Notes: a model not told the origin generated them from the letters alone. Positions 45,250-54,230 are shown, counted from the stretch's first letter. The stretch: DNA of 64,000 nucleotides from Rhizobiales bacterium IMCC20636 (GCA_016865015.1 CP018226.1:527001-591000), one strand, 5' to 3'. A program made the numbers and translations.

Positions 45250-45284
45250 GATGTGCCGGGCTGTCAGAGGACACCCCGGACATC
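45250..45284 (+). terminator. Intercistronic hairpin between curlin 2 and CsgH-like 1
   Basis: GATGTGCCGGG-CTGTC pairs with GACA-CCCCGGACATC around an AGAG loop. It is followed by ACTCTTTTC rather than a full T-run, so probably a partial terminator or mRNA-stability element making curlin more abundant than the CsgH-like protein. The same structure recurs at 57623-57657. Confidence 0.6.
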
Positions 45285-45310
45285 ACTCTTTTCAGGAAAA
45301 GGAAACCGAC

Positions 45311-45709
45311 ATGACCCGTTTTACCAAACATCTGACGACTGGCTCTGCCGCACTTCTGGCGCTTAGCCTGACCGGTGTTGCATTGGCTGGAACAAGCACA
45401 GCCAAGCCATCTGATGATCCGATCAGTTGTGAAATCAAAGCCACGCAAAACCGTGGCATGATCACACTGGAAACCCTGATCCACAGCGATACGTCTATTC
45501 AGGGCCAGTACCGCTTCAAGGTCAAAAGCGCCGGACGGTCCGGTAACACAAATATTTCACAGGGCAGCAATTTCCGTGCAGCCGCCGGAGAGTCTCTGCA
45601 ACTGGGCCGCATGATGCTGTCATCCGGCGCTATCTATGATGCCAGTCTCGACGTCACCGTTAGCGGTGTGCATTTCAACTGCGCTGAACGCATCGGTGGC
45701 GCCACCTGA
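45311..45709 (+). CDS. CsgH-like curli-associated protein 1
   Basis: 132 residues: signal peptide about 1-26 (cleavage after ALA), then a ~100-residue beta-sandwich. The profile ISCEIKATQNRGMITLETL, GQYRFKVKSAG, SGNTNISQGSNFRAAAGES, then YDASLDVTVSG, resembles CsgH, the alphaproteobacterial counterpart of CsgC, a periplasmic inhibitor of premature curlin aggregation. Cys40 and Cys124 may form a disulfide. ATG 45311 follows AGGAAAAGGAAA; the in-frame ATG at 45248 lies inside the intercistronic hairpin region and is rejected. It differs from the 57684 copy at two residues (P33/S and H122/S). Confidence 0.8.
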   Translation: MTRFTKHLTTGSAALLALSLTGVALAGTSTAKPSDDPISCEIKATQNRGMITLETLIHSDTSIQGQYRFKVKSAGRSGNTNISQGSNFRAAAGESLQLGRMMLSSGAIYDASLDVTVSGVHFNCAERIGGAT

Positions 45710-45725
45710 CCATGAGCGGCATGAT

Positions 45726-45781
45726 CTTCGATGGCACCAGGGCGTAAACCAGTTCATTTGCGCCCTGGTGTTCCATCGAAG
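45726..45781. terminator. Long convergent inverted repeat after CsgH-like 1 and hmgA
   Basis: CTTCGATGG plus CACCAGGGCG (45726-45744) pairs with CGCCCTGGTG and CCATCGAAG (45761-45781): a 19-bp stem broken only by a 2-nt bulge, with a 16-nt loop. The right arm is the last coding bases of hmgA. It probably terminates both convergent genes. Confidence 0.7.
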
Positions 45782-47112
45782 TGTTTTTTCAGATCGGCCC
45801 AACAGTCGATGTAATCGTCCTGCAAGGGAGCCTCTTTGGCTGCGAAGGCCGTCAGATGCTGCGGGAAGCGGGTCTCGAACATGAACGACATCGTGTTGTC
45901 GAGTTTTTCAGCCTGCAGCTTGGCATTTGATGCTCCCTCAAAGGCATCCTTGTCGGGTCCATGGGGCAGCATCATGTTGTGAAGGCTGATCCCACCGGGT
46001 GCGAAGCCTTCAGGCTTGGCATCGTAAACACCGTAAATATTACCCATCAGCTCGGACATGATGTTCTTGTGATACCAGGGGGGGCGGAAGGTATCTTCCG
46101 CAACCAGCCAGCGCTCTCGGAACAGTACAAAATCGATATTCGCAGTTCCCGGCTGACCGGAGGGTGCGGTCAGGACGGTGAAGATTGACGGATCGGGATG
46201 ATCAAACAGGATTGCACCGACCGGACAATAGGTGCGTAAATCATATTTGACCGGTGCGTAATTGCCATGCCAGGCGACAATGTCGAGCGGGCTTTGTGCG
46301 ATCGGTGTGGTATGAAACTGGCCGCACCATTTGATGGTTACGGTGGACGGAACTTCGCGATCTTCAAAGGCTGCAACCGGGGCCTTGAAGTCGCGACGGT
46401 TTGCCATGCAATTGGCACCGATCGGGCCTCTGCCCGGCAATTCGAATTTCTGTCCGTAATTCTCGCAGACAAAGCCGCGTGCGGGACCCTCGATCAACTC
46501 CACCCGATGCACCAGACCGCGCGGAATGATGGCGATTTCCTGTGGCTCAAGGTCAATGATGCCAAGCTCGGTGTGAAACCGGATGCGGCCTTGCTGAGGA
46601 ACGACCAGCATTTCGCTGTCAGCGGAGTAAAAATATTCATCCACCATGCTTTCGGTGACGAGATAGACATGGGCTGCCATGCCGACTTGTGTGTTGACAT
46701 CACCAGCTGTGGTCATGGTGCGCATGCCGGTGATCCAGTTGAGGTCCTGTGCGCCTGCATCAAACGGATTCCAGCGATACTGGCCCAGCGAGATCACATC
46801 GGGATCAACATGGGGGGCTGACTTCCAGTAAGGAACGTCGATCTTTGTATAGCGATTGGAATGTTTGACCGATGGACGGATGCGGTAGCACCAGGTGCGT
46901 TCATTTTGATGGCTGGGCGCGGTGAAAGCGGTGCCTGACAGTTGCTCCGCATAAAGGCCATATTCGCATTTTTGCGGCGAGTTCATGCCCTGTGGCAAGG
47001 CACCGGGCAGCGCCTCGGTCTCATAATCATTGCCAAACCCCGACATGTAGCCGGGGTGTGTTCCATTGGTGGCAAGTTGTTGAATGATGGGGCGATTGTC
47101 TGCTGTATTCAT
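45754..47112 (-). CDS. hmgA: Homogentisate 1,2-dioxygenase
   Basis: 452 residues of the Fe(II) ring-cleavage enzyme of tyrosine and phenylalanine degradation; the product is maleylacetoacetate. The N-terminal [19 protein letters not shown] and the central [28 protein letters not shown] segments are diagnostic. The metal site lies in the C-terminal cupin ([20 protein letters not shown], with His and Glu ligands, and a further His at [11 protein letters not shown]). The start at 47112 follows GGAG; an ATG 4 codons upstream is possible. It stands alone, without maiA or fahA, between curlin cassette B and the malonate locus. Confidence 0.95.
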   Translation of the reverse strand: MNTADNRPIIQQLATNGTHPGYMSGFGNDYETEALPGALPQGMNSPQKCEYGLYAEQLSGTAFTAPSHQNERTWCYRIRPSVKHSNRYTKIDVPYWKSAPHVDPDVISLGQYRWNPFDAGAQDLNWITGMRTMTTAGDVNTQVGMAAHVYLVTESMVDEYFYSADSEMLVVPQQGRIRFHTELGIIDLEPQEIAIIPRGLVHRVELIEGPARGFVCENYGQKFELPGRGPIGANCMANRRDFKAPVAAFEDREVPSTVTIKWCGQFHTTPIAQSPLDIVAWHGNYAPVKYDLRTYCPVGAILFDHPDPSIFTVLTAPSGQPGTANIDFVLFRERWLVAEDTFRPPWYHKNIMSELMGNIYGVYDAKPEGFAPGGISLHNMMLPHGPDKDAFEGASNAKLQAEKLDNTMSFMFETRFPQHLTAFAAKEAPLQDDYIDCWADLKKHFDGTPGRK

Positions 47113-47324
47113 CTCATTCTCCATTCAGTTGCCGGTTTAAAAGGTAACGCCTGACAAATCGGCCTTGTTTTGCCCGATCCAGCGTATGTCAGGATGACAT
47201 TGCACAGCGATCTGGAAGCAAAACAATTTGAGCTGTCCATTTTGTATGCGTGTTGTGCGCAGCGGACAAGTGGCTTCAACCCGTGACGCGCGGGCGCATG
47301 TCAGCAAGCTGCGCAAGCTTTGTG

Positions 47325-48839
47325 CTAGCTGGAGAACAGGTCGCCGAACTGGTCTCGCAGTGCTTTTTTCTGAACTTTGCCCATCGTGTTTCGGGGCAGT
47401 TCAGGCAGGATAATCAGCTCTTTGGGTTGCTTGAAGCGTGCCAGTGATGTGCCGATATTGGATTTGATGGCTGCAAGATCCGGTTTGCTATCACCTTTTG
47501 CAACGATGATTCCGACGACGGTTTCACCAAAGTCGGGGTGCGGCACTCCGATCACCGCGCTTTCCAGGACACCGTCTTCCTGGTCCAGCAGCAATTCAAT
47601 TTCCTTGGGGTAAATATTGAACCCGCCTGAAATGATGAGATCCTTGTTGCGGCCGACAATATGCAGGTATCCGTCTTCATCGAACTGCCCCAGATCACCG
47701 GTGATGAAAAACCCGTCGGCGCGCAATTCCTCTGCGGTCTTTTCAGGCATCTGCCAATAACCCTTGAACACATTTGGCCCGCGGACCTCGATCTCGCCGA
47801 TCTCGCCATTGGGCAGTGTTTCGCCTGTCTTGCTGTCGGTGATCTTGATCTCGACGCCGGGCAAAGGGAAGCCGACCGTTCCTGCGCGCCGTTCGCCGGA
47901 ATAGGGATTGGAGGTGTTCATGTTGGTTTCGGTCATGCCATAGCGTTCAAGGATCTTATGGCCGGTGCGTTGTTCAAACTCGACATGGGTTTCCGCCAGC
48001 AAAGGTGCACTTCCGGACACGAAAAGGCGCATGTGTTGCGTGAGTTCCCTGGTGAAGCGCGCATCGCCGAGAAGTCGCGTATAAAATGTCGGCACACCCA
48101 TCATGGTTGTCGCACGGGGCATCTGCTCAATCACCACATCCAGATCGAATTTCGGTAAAAAGATCATCTGACCGCCAGCCAGAAGGGTGATGTTTGATGC
48201 CACAAACAGCCCATGTGTGTGGAAAATCGGCAGAGCGTGCAGCAACACGTCCTGCGAAGTGAATTTCCATTCTGACACCAGGGTCTGCGCGTTGGACAGT
48301 AAATTTCCCTGTGTCAGCATCGCGCCCTTGGAGCGTCCGGTTGTGCCGGATGTGTAGAGAAACGCCGCCAGATCATCTTCTGTGCGTGGCACAGTTTCAA
48401 ACGTTTCCGGCAGTGCCTCGGCTTTTGCATGGAATGTGCCTGAGCCATCTTCATTCAGAGTTTTCAGAACGGCGTTACACGCATCTGCGACAGGTTTCAG
48501 TGCATCTGCCATGCGCTGGTCGCACAGCAGAATCCGTGCGCCGCTGTTTTCAACAAAATAGGTCACTTCATCGGCCGTGTAGGCGGTGTTCAGTGGCAGG
48601 AAAACAATCCCTGCCTGAACGCAAGCTGCGTAAACTGCCAGCGCTTGCGGCGATTTCTGGATCTGAACGGCTACCCGGTCGCCGGGCTCAAGCCCAAGCT
48701 GTGTCAGCAGATTGGCATATTGCGCCGCCATTGCGAGAAAGGTGGCATGGGTGATCGTCTGGCCATCCTGCAATTGCAGAAAGTCGGTTGCTCTGCCGTG
48801 ATGCTGTCCAAACAATGTGTCGTAGAGAGGATTGGCCAT
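47325..48839 (-). CDS. matB: Malonyl-CoA synthetase (AMP-forming acyl-CoA ligase)
   Basis: A 504-residue ANL-superfamily ligase of MatB length. The AMP-binding P-loop YTSGTTGRSKGAMLTQGN is near 160-177, the adenine segment RYGMTETNMNTSNPYSGERRAGTVG near 290-314, and the hinge/C-terminal domain (TGDLGQFDEDGYLHIVGRNKDLIISGG) and catalytic Lys (RNTMGKVQKKALR) near the end. GERRAGTVG is typical of malonyl-CoA synthetases. It makes malonyl-CoA from malonate, CoA and ATP. It lies 43 nt downstream of the TRAP genes on the same strand. Malonyl-CoA decarboxylase (matA) is not in the window. Confidence 0.88.
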   Translation of the reverse strand: MANPLYDTLFGQHHGRATDFLQLQDGQTITHATFLAMAAQYANLLTQLGLEPGDRVAVQIQKSPQALAVYAACVQAGIVFLPLNTAYTADEVTYFVENSGARILLCDQRMADALKPVADACNAVLKTLNEDGSGTFHAKAEALPETFETVPRTEDDLAAFLYTSGTTGRSKGAMLTQGNLLSNAQTLVSEWKFTSQDVLLHALPIFHTHGLFVASNITLLAGGQMIFLPKFDLDVVIEQMPRATTMMGVPTFYTRLLGDARFTRELTQHMRLFVSGSAPLLAETHVEFEQRTGHKILERYGMTETNMNTSNPYSGERRAGTVGFPLPGVEIKITDSKTGETLPNGEIGEIEVRGPNVFKGYWQMPEKTAEELRADGFFITGDLGQFDEDGYLHIVGRNKDLIISGGFNIYPKEIELLLDQEDGVLESAVIGVPHPDFGETVVGIIVAKGDSKPDLAAIKSNIGTSLARFKQPKELIILPELPRNTMGKVQKKALRDQFGDLFSS

Positions 48840-48882
48840 CATCAGGCTCCTGCTTTGAATTCATTCGTTGTGGTCATTGGTG

Positions 48883-50199
48883 TCACAGCGCGGCTCCCAT
48901 GACCGCATCCGGCAACCATGTTGCCAGTCCGGGAAAGACACACAACAGGATGATAGCCAGAACCATACAGGCCACAAAGGGCAGGGATCCGGTCAGGATG
49001 GTCTTCAACGAGATGTCAGGCGCAATGCCGTTGATGACGTAGAGGTTGAGACCGACCGGTGGAGAGATCAGGCCGATTTCCATATTGATGGTCAGGATAA
49101 CTGCGAACCAGATTGGGTCAAATCCAGCTGTGGTGATGATCGGCAACAGGATCGGGGCGGCCATCAGGATGACCGCAACGGGGGGCAGAAAGAAGCCGGC
49201 GATCAGGAGGAAGACATTCACCGCCGCCATCAGGATCCATGGATTGACGTCCAGTGTGCCGATCCATGCGGCGATGGACTGGGTGATGAACAGGCTCGAC
49301 AGCATGTAGGAAAACACACCGGCTGCCGCGATGATAAACAGGATCATCACGCTTTCCCTAGTGCTGTCCCGCAGCACAACCCAAAGGTCTTTGGGGTTCC
49401 ATAATTTATAGATCACCATGGCGATGACAAGGCAGAGCAAGGCACCGACAGCGGCTGTTTCCGACGGTGTGGCGACACCGCCATACATGGCATAGAGAAC
49501 GCCAAGGATAATCAGAAGGAAGGGCACCACGCGCGGAAGAATTTCGAATTTCTGCTTCCAGGTGTAACTCCCACTGGCCAACAATGCCTTGTCGCCAGAT
49601 TTCCAGGTTGAATAGAGCGACCAGGTCATGAACAGCACGACCAGCAACAGGCCTGGAATGACACCGGCCAGGAAGAGGCGGCCAATCGAAGTTTCGGTGG
49701 CGATTCCATAGACGATCATGGTGACAGAGGGCGGGATGAGAATGCCCAATGTGCCACCAGCGGCGATCGAGCCAGCTGCGACGCCATCGGGATAGCCGCG
49801 CTTGCGCATTTCCGGGATGCCCATCTTGCCAATGGCGGCACAGGTTGCGGGGCTGGAGCCGGACATGGCCGCGAACAATGCGCAGGCACCAAGGTTGGAA
49901 ATGACCAGGCCGCCGGGTACCCGTGTCAGCCAGCGCTCAAGGGCTTCATACAGGTCTGCCCCTGCCCGGGTCGACGCGATGGACGAGCCCATGATGATGA
50001 ACATCGGAATTGACAGAAGCGCGAAATTATCAAGCTTTCCAAAAAAGATTTCAGGCAGCAGTTCCAAGGACCGCATCCCGTCAAACATCATCAGGAAGCC
50101 GGTTGAAACGATGAGCAGGCCGAGCGCAACCGAGACGCCGGAAAAGAGTACAAAAATGGTGGAGATGGCGACAATTGCGCCCAATGCAAGCGGATCCAT
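48883..50199 (-). CDS. TRAP transporter large permease (DctM type), probable malonate
   Basis: 438 residues with about twelve membrane helices. It contains the DctM segments GSSPATCAAIGKMGIPEMRKRGY near 115 and AAGGTLGILIPPSVTMIVYG near 150, and GLISPPVGLNLYVINGIA near 380. It forms the Na+-dependent channel with DctQ, whose stop it overlaps by one base. The association with matB and a MatR-type operator indicates malonate, as for rhizobial MatPQM; the assignment is by context. Confidence 0.9.
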   Translation of the reverse strand: MDPLALGAIVAISTIFVLFSGVSVALGLLIVSTGFLMMFDGMRSLELLPEIFFGKLDNFALLSIPMFIIMGSSIASTRAGADLYEALERWLTRVPGGLVISNLGACALFAAMSGSSPATCAAIGKMGIPEMRKRGYPDGVAAGSIAAGGTLGILIPPSVTMIVYGIATETSIGRLFLAGVIPGLLLVVLFMTWSLYSTWKSGDKALLASGSYTWKQKFEILPRVVPFLLIILGVLYAMYGGVATPSETAAVGALLCLVIAMVIYKLWNPKDLWVVLRDSTRESVMILFIIAAAGVFSYMLSSLFITQSIAAWIGTLDVNPWILMAAVNVFLLIAGFFLPPVAVILMAAPILLPIITTAGFDPIWFAVILTINMEIGLISPPVGLNLYVINGIAPDISLKTILTGSLPFVACMVLAIILLCVFPGLATWLPDAVMGAAL

Positions 50200-50747
50200 C
50201 AGGCGTCATCCAATCCGAAAGGGGTGTCAATCTTGAGGAGAACTGCTGCAAGATCAGCAATCAGTTGCAAGAGGAACAGCGCAAATCCAATTGGCAGCGC
50301 AGCGTAGGGTATCCACAGGCGGACGCCCCAAATGGTGTCTGATTTCCAGTTCTTTTCAAATGCCAGATGCCAGAATTCAAAACCATACCAAAGCATCAGT
50401 GCCACCATCAGGATGGACAGCGAGAGTGTGAACAGAGCCATGACAAAGCGTGCGCGTTTGCCAAGTGACAGCGGAATGAGATCAACATTGACATGTCCAC
50501 GCAATCGCTGGACGTAAGGCAGGCCAATCAATGTCGATGCGATGGCAAGATAGATGACGGCTTCGGTTTGCCATATGGTTGATCCATTCAGCACGAACCG
50601 AATGAAGATCATCTGGCAGGTAATTCCGACTGCCGCGACGATCATGGCGGCTGAACACCATCCTGCAATCGTAGAGAGAGCAGCCACAATCCGCAGGAAA
50701 GGGTTATCACCCGTACGCGATGCGACGGCTGTGCTTTGACCAGCCAT
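50199..50747 (-). CDS. TRAP transporter small permease (DctQ type), probable malonate
   Basis: 182 residues with four membrane helices (about 30-55, 65-85, 105-125, 145-165). The DctQ signature RLRGHVNVDLIPLSLGKR is near 82-99. It pairs with the large permease and anchors the binding protein. It follows the binding-protein gene after 70 nt. Confidence 0.9.
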   Translation of the reverse strand: MAGQSTAVASRTGDNPFLRIVAALSTIAGWCSAAMIVAAVGITCQMIFIRFVLNGSTIWQTEAVIYLAIASTLIGLPYVQRLRGHVNVDLIPLSLGKRARFVMALFTLSLSILMVALMLWYGFEFWHLAFEKNWKSDTIWGVRLWIPYAALPIGFALFLLQLIADLAAVLLKIDTPFGLDDA

Positions 50748-50817
50748 GGCTTGTATCCTTCAAAATTTGGGCACTTGCAGTTGGAAGGCCGCCCGGAAGC
50801 GGCCTTCCAGATGAGGA

Positions 50818-51804
50818 TTACTCGACAGCCAAAGCCATATCAAGAAGGGCCTGACCATCCGGGACTTCCTCGACGAAAGCCTTATAGGAGGTTTCCTGTG
50901 CCAGGGCGCGCCATGCGGCAAAATCTTCGGCCGACATCTCGGCGATCTCGACGCCAGCATCGCGGAAGACCTGCTCTGATTCAGCATCTTCCTTCTTGGC
51001 TTCTGCCAGATAATAAGCCTCTGCCTTTGCAGATGCGGCTGTCAAAGCAGCCTGCTGTTCGGCGTTCAGTCCGTCAAAGGTCGACTTGTTCATCAATAGC
51101 GGCTGATACATGAACCACAGGGCGACATCACCAGCTGGTGTGTAGCAGCTTACCTGCTCGTAGATGCGATAGGAGACAAATGACGATGATGATGTGTTTG
51201 CGGCGTTTAGAACGCCGGTCTGCATGGCATTATAGATCTCAGATGATGCCATTGATGCGATCGATGCACCGGCTCCGGCCAACATCTGCTCGAATGCCTT
51301 TCCAGCAGCGCGGGTCTGCAAGCCCTTCACGTCTTCAGGTGCTGTGATGCATTTGTCTTTGCCGGCAAATCCGCCAGCCAGATAGCCGTGGACCAGGACC
51401 ATGACATCGTCTTCAGCCATTTTTTCTTCCAGGGCTTCCATGAAAGGCGATGCGCTGAGACGGGCTGCGTGATCGTGGTTTTTAACCAGGCCCGGCATCA
51501 AGGTGAGATTGTATGCTGGCTGTTGTCCACCAGCATAGCTTAGTGGCAGCACAGTCATATCAAGCTGGCCACGGCTCAGCGGACGATATTGTTCGCGCGG
51601 CTTGAACAGAGATTTCGATCCGAAGATCTGAATCTCAAGATCCACATCGGCAGCAGCCACTTCATCGGCAACTATCTGAGCTACTTTATGGCGAACGTCC
51701 TTGTTTGACCATTGATGTGACAGACGCAGCGTTTCCGCGCTTGCAGCGCTCCCAAAGCCAATACTGGCCACAATGGCGACCGTTGTCAGAAATTTCGTTT
51801 TCAT
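50818..51804 (-). CDS. TRAP transporter substrate-binding protein (DctP type), probable malonate
   Basis: 328 residues with a signal peptide (1-22, cleavage after ASA). The mature start ETLRLSHQWSNKDVRHKV and the segment EIQIFGSKSLFKPREQYRPLSRGQ near 62-85 with the ligand-binding Arg are DctP hallmarks. ATG 51804 follows GGAGG; the frame extended to 51870 crosses into the operator region. It is the first gene of the leftward matPQM-B-like operon. It has two Cys (CITAPED and SCYTPAG). Confidence 0.9.
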   Translation of the reverse strand: MKTKFLTTVAIVASIGFGSAASAETLRLSHQWSNKDVRHKVAQIVADEVAAADVDLEIQIFGSKSLFKPREQYRPLSRGQLDMTVLPLSYAGGQQPAYNLTLMPGLVKNHDHAARLSASPFMEALEEKMAEDDVMVLVHGYLAGGFAGKDKCITAPEDVKGLQTRAAGKAFEQMLAGAGASIASMASSEIYNAMQTGVLNAANTSSSSFVSYRIYEQVSCYTPAGDVALWFMYQPLLMNKSTFDGLNAEQQAALTAASAKAEAYYLAEAKKEDAESEQVFRDAGVEIAEMSAEDFAAWRALAQETSYKAFVEEVPDGQALLDMALAVE

Positions 51805-51885
51805 AGTTTCCTCCATAAGTGTGACCAGATTTACTCTGGCTCTGGCCAAACCTCCTTCCATAATTTGCATGCTACGTCAATATTG

Positions 51886-51895
51886 TTGTATACAA
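51886..51895. promoter_or_regulatory. MatR-type operator TTGTATACAA
   Basis: A perfect 10-bp palindrome in the 138-nt divergent region between the dctP-like and GntR genes. It matches the inverted TTGTA/TACAA core described for MatR of rhizobial malonate operons. A position near the promoters of both genes supports repression relieved by malonate. Confidence 0.75.
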
Positions 51896-51942
51896 TTTGT
51901 AGATTATTGCATTCTGCGGCGGCGTTGTGCTATGCATCCTGC

Positions 51943-52590
51943 ATGGAATTGAGGCGAGCAAACAGAATTGCCGAGACATTGGAACAGCTGGTGTTTTCGG
52001 GTGAATACCGGAACGGTGAGCGTTTGGATGAACATAAGCTTGCCGAATATTTCCGTGTCTCGCGCACTCCCATACGCGAAGCACTTCAAGTGCTCGTCTC
52101 TTCAGGCATGGCGGAGCAGATTCCGCGGCGCGGGGTGTTTGTCCGACAACCGGGCCCTGTAGAGCTTATGGAAATGTTCGAGACCATGGCTGAACTGGAA
52201 GCCGCCTGCGGCCGGTTTGCAGCGACACGGATTTCCGAAGCCGGTTTGCAGCAATTGTTTGATGCCAACCAGAATTGCCAGCAAGCCATCGAAGAGCAGG
52301 ACCACGACCGCTACTACGCTGAAAATGAAGTGTTTCATCATGCCATCTACAAAGGCTCGGCAAACAGCTATCTGGAAAAGCAGGCCTTGCAGCTTCAAAA
52401 CCGTTTGAAACCCTATCGCAAGATACAGCTTCGGTTCCGCGGGCGCCTGGCTCAGTCGATGGCGGAGCACGAGTCGATTGTTGCCGCGCTGCAAGATGGC
52501 GACGCAGAAAAAGCATCTGACGCCTTACGCCGCCATGTGGCCGTTCAGGGCGAGAAATTTCATCAACTGATAGCCAGTCTCAACACTTAG
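51943..52590 (+). CDS. matR: GntR-family regulator, MatR-like
   Basis: 215 residues: winged helix-turn-helix (about 5-70: GEYRNGERLDEHKLAEYF, SRTPIREALQVLVSSGMAEQIPRRGVF) and FCD domain (AACGRFAATRI, NEVFHHAIYKGS, AEHESIVAAL). The start at 51943 was chosen because the extension to 51865 would include the operator; no good ribosome site precedes it, so it may be weakly translated. It is divergent from the malonate TRAP-matB operon with a MatR-type palindrome between. The symbol is given on family plus operator plus neighbours. Confidence 0.8.
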   Translation: MELRRANRIAETLEQLVFSGEYRNGERLDEHKLAEYFRVSRTPIREALQVLVSSGMAEQIPRRGVFVRQPGPVELMEMFETMAELEAACGRFAATRISEAGLQQLFDANQNCQQAIEEQDHDRYYAENEVFHHAIYKGSANSYLEKQALQLQNRLKPYRKIQLRFRGRLAQSMAEHESIVAALQDGDAEKASDALRRHVAVQGEKFHQLIASLNT

Positions 52591-52626
52591 CATTTCGTTT
52601 TCTCATGGCGGTCGGAGAGGGCCTCC

Positions 52627-53106
52627 TCAAAGCCATCTGCGGACACGCTTGCAGTAAGCGGCGTAATTTGCGGGGAACTGCGCCGACAGATATTGCTCCT
52701 CCGGTCTGATCATCCAAAGTTGCAGGATAATGGCCGAGGCAATAGCCGATGCGGACAGCCACATAGAATTGAACACAATGCCACTTGCGAAAACAGCCAC
52801 GATGGCACCCAGATAATTCGGGTTGCGTGAAATCCGATAGGCTCCATTTGTTACCAGTGCGGTTGTTGGCAGCCCGGGAAGACTGGGTTGCGCTGCAGCC
52901 GCGAGCGAACGTTTCGCCCAGACGATCATACCAACGCCCGCACCCGCCAGTGCTATGCCAAAAGCGATCCGAAGGGGTTCGGGCAGAAACGGGACGTGGC
53001 TCGGCATGAGCCATTCGGCAACCAGTCCAAGCAAAGCAAGTGGGAACAGAACCACATCACCGATCTTCCAGGCATGGTGATGCGCAGCAGCTGCCTGCTT
53101 GTCCAT
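52627..53106 (-). CDS. Isoprenylcysteine carboxyl methyltransferase (ICMT)-family membrane protein
   Basis: 159 residues with about four membrane helices and the ICMT/phospholipid-methyltransferase motifs: TTALVTNGAYRISRNPNYLG near 80-99, containing the SAM-site RNPNYLG, and RPEEQYLSAQF near 132-142. The family methylates small lipids or modified cysteines; the substrate in bacteria is mostly unknown. It is convergent with the matR-like gene, and its start lies 41 nt from curlin-box 3, pointing away. Confidence 0.85.
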   Translation of the reverse strand: MDKQAAAAHHHAWKIGDVVLFPLALLGLVAEWLMPSHVPFLPEPLRIAFGIALAGAGVGMIVWAKRSLAAAAQPSLPGLPTTALVTNGAYRISRNPNYLGAIVAVFASGIVFNSMWLSASAIASAIILQLWMIRPEEQYLSAQFPANYAAYCKRVRRWL

Positions 53107-53146
53107 GCGCGTCTCCTTTGGATCAATTTTAGTCTGTCCAATTCCC

Positions 53147-53183
53147 TGAACGCAAGATGAACAGCTGGTTCCAAAATGGTTCA
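53147..53183. promoter_or_regulatory. Curlin-box 3 (double 11-bp-phased dyad)
   Basis: TGAAC at 53147 and 53158, GGTTC at 53167 and 53178, then A. It has both GAAC-N7-GAAC and GTTC-N7-GTTC and ends 88 bp before the curlin 3 ATG, exactly as in copies 2 and 4. Confidence 0.75.
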
Positions 53184-53270
53184 GGCTGCGTGGGGCAAGG
53201 TGTCTTCATCGAAACGCACTGACGCGGTTTCGCACCAGATCAAAAACAAATTTATTGAGGAAACAGACCC

Positions 53271-53702
53271 ATGAAACGCCTTACAATCATCGCAACAGCA
53301 GTCGCACTCGTCACCAGCTTCTCCGCCCCGGTTATGGCCAACGGAGTAAGCATCGAACAATTTGGCTTTGGCAATGCCGCCGGTGGTGGCCAAGTTGGCA
53401 CAGGAAACCTGCTCGGTGTCTTTCAGGACGGTGCCTTCAACAACTCCATCACCGAACAGTTCGGCCATGGCAATGTGGCTGCGACCGGCCAGAGCGGTTT
53501 CAACAACGCATCTGACACAGTGCAGAACGGCAATGGCAACCAGGCCGGTGTTGGCCAATTCGGCAACAACCACACGTCAGTCCTGACACAGGACGGCAAT
53601 GGCAACATCGCAGCCGGTGTTCAGGTTGGTAACAACTGCAACGCAAATGTCGGCCAGACCGGCAGTGGCAATGTCGCAGCCTTCGTTCAGGCCTGCCCAT
53701 AA
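53271..53702 (+). CDS. Curlin-repeat protein 3
   Basis: 143 residues with the same signal peptide (1-23) and 11-residue Q-x-G-x-x-N ladder as copy 2, from which it differs at two residues. Cys123 and Cys142 are kept. GAGGAAAC precedes the ATG. It is followed 129 nt later by a CsgH-like gene, across a different spacer with its own hairpin. Its near-identity to a gene 8.5 kb away implies recent duplication or gene conversion. Probable secreted amyloid subunit. Confidence 0.87.
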   Translation: MKRLTIIATAVALVTSFSAPVMANGVSIEQFGFGNAAGGGQVGTGNLLGVFQDGAFNNSITEQFGHGNVAATGQSGFNNASDTVQNGNGNQAGVGQFGNNHTSVLTQDGNGNIAAGVQVGNNCNANVGQTGSGNVAAFVQACP

Positions 53703-53777
53703 GCTTCGATGGACCACGTCAAATACCCAAAAGGCATTCCCTTATGGCTATGTGGCCTCATTGAAACAGCCAAATGT

Positions 53778-53800
53778 GCCGAGGGATTTGTATCCCTGGC
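53778..53800 (+). terminator. Hairpin between curlin 3 and CsgH-like 2
   Basis: GCC-G-AGGGAT pairs with ATCCCT-GGC around a 4-nt loop, 31 nt before the CsgH-like ATG. It differs in sequence from the hairpins at 45250 and 57623 but sits in the same place, so it may serve the same attenuating role. Confidence 0.45.
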
Positions 53801-53831
53801 CATCCCGATTTTGGAAAGCGAGTAATATACA

Positions 53832-54230
53832 ATGACACGTTTTAGCAAACATATGGTCTCCGGCGCAGCCGCGCTTGTGGCGCTCAGCCTGACCGGTGTT
53901 GCGCTGGCCGGAACCAATACCAGCGGTTCATCTGATGATCCGATCAGTTGTGAAATCAAAGCCAGCGAAAACCGTGGCATGATCACACTGGAAACCCTGA
54001 TCCACAGCGATACGTCCATTCAGGGTCAGTACCGTTTCAAGGTCAAAAGCGCCGGGGCTTCCGGCAATACCAATCTGTCACAGGGCAGCAATTTTCGTGC
54101 AACGGCCGGAGAGCCACTTCAACTGGGCCGTATGATGCTGTCCTCCGGTGCGGTTTATGACGCCAGCCTCGACATCACCGTAAGTGGTGTGAGTTTCAGC
54201 TGCGCCGAACGCATTGGCGGTGCCACCTGA
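53832..54230 (+). CDS. CsgH-like curli-associated protein 2
   Basis: 132 residues: signal peptide about 1-26 and the same beta-sandwich pattern as the other two copies (ISCEIKASENRGMITLETL, GQYRFKVKSAGASGNTNLSQ, YDASLDITVSGVSFSC). It is the most diverged of the three, with changes in the signal peptide, in the segment TNTSGSSDDP and at several core positions. Cys40 and Cys124 are kept. Like the others it would act in the periplasm on curlin subunits; that role is taken from the CsgH family and from pairing with curlin genes. Confidence 0.8.
   Translation: MTRFSKHMVSGAAALVALSLTGVALAGTNTSGSSDDPISCEIKASENRGMITLETLIHSDTSIQGQYRFKVKSAGASGNTNLSQGSNFRATAGEPLQLGRMMLSSGAVYDASLDITVSGVSFSCAERIGGAT

Larger units (their letters stand above)
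44668..45709 (+). repeat. Curlin/CsgH cassette B
   Basis: A duplicated unit: curlin-box, 88-bp conserved leader, curlin gene, hairpin, CsgH-like gene. It is near-identical to cassette D (57041-58155) from the curlin 3' end through the CsgH gene, and to cassette C (53147-54300) over the box, leader and curlin gene. The 3' flank differs from C and D. Confidence 0.85.
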
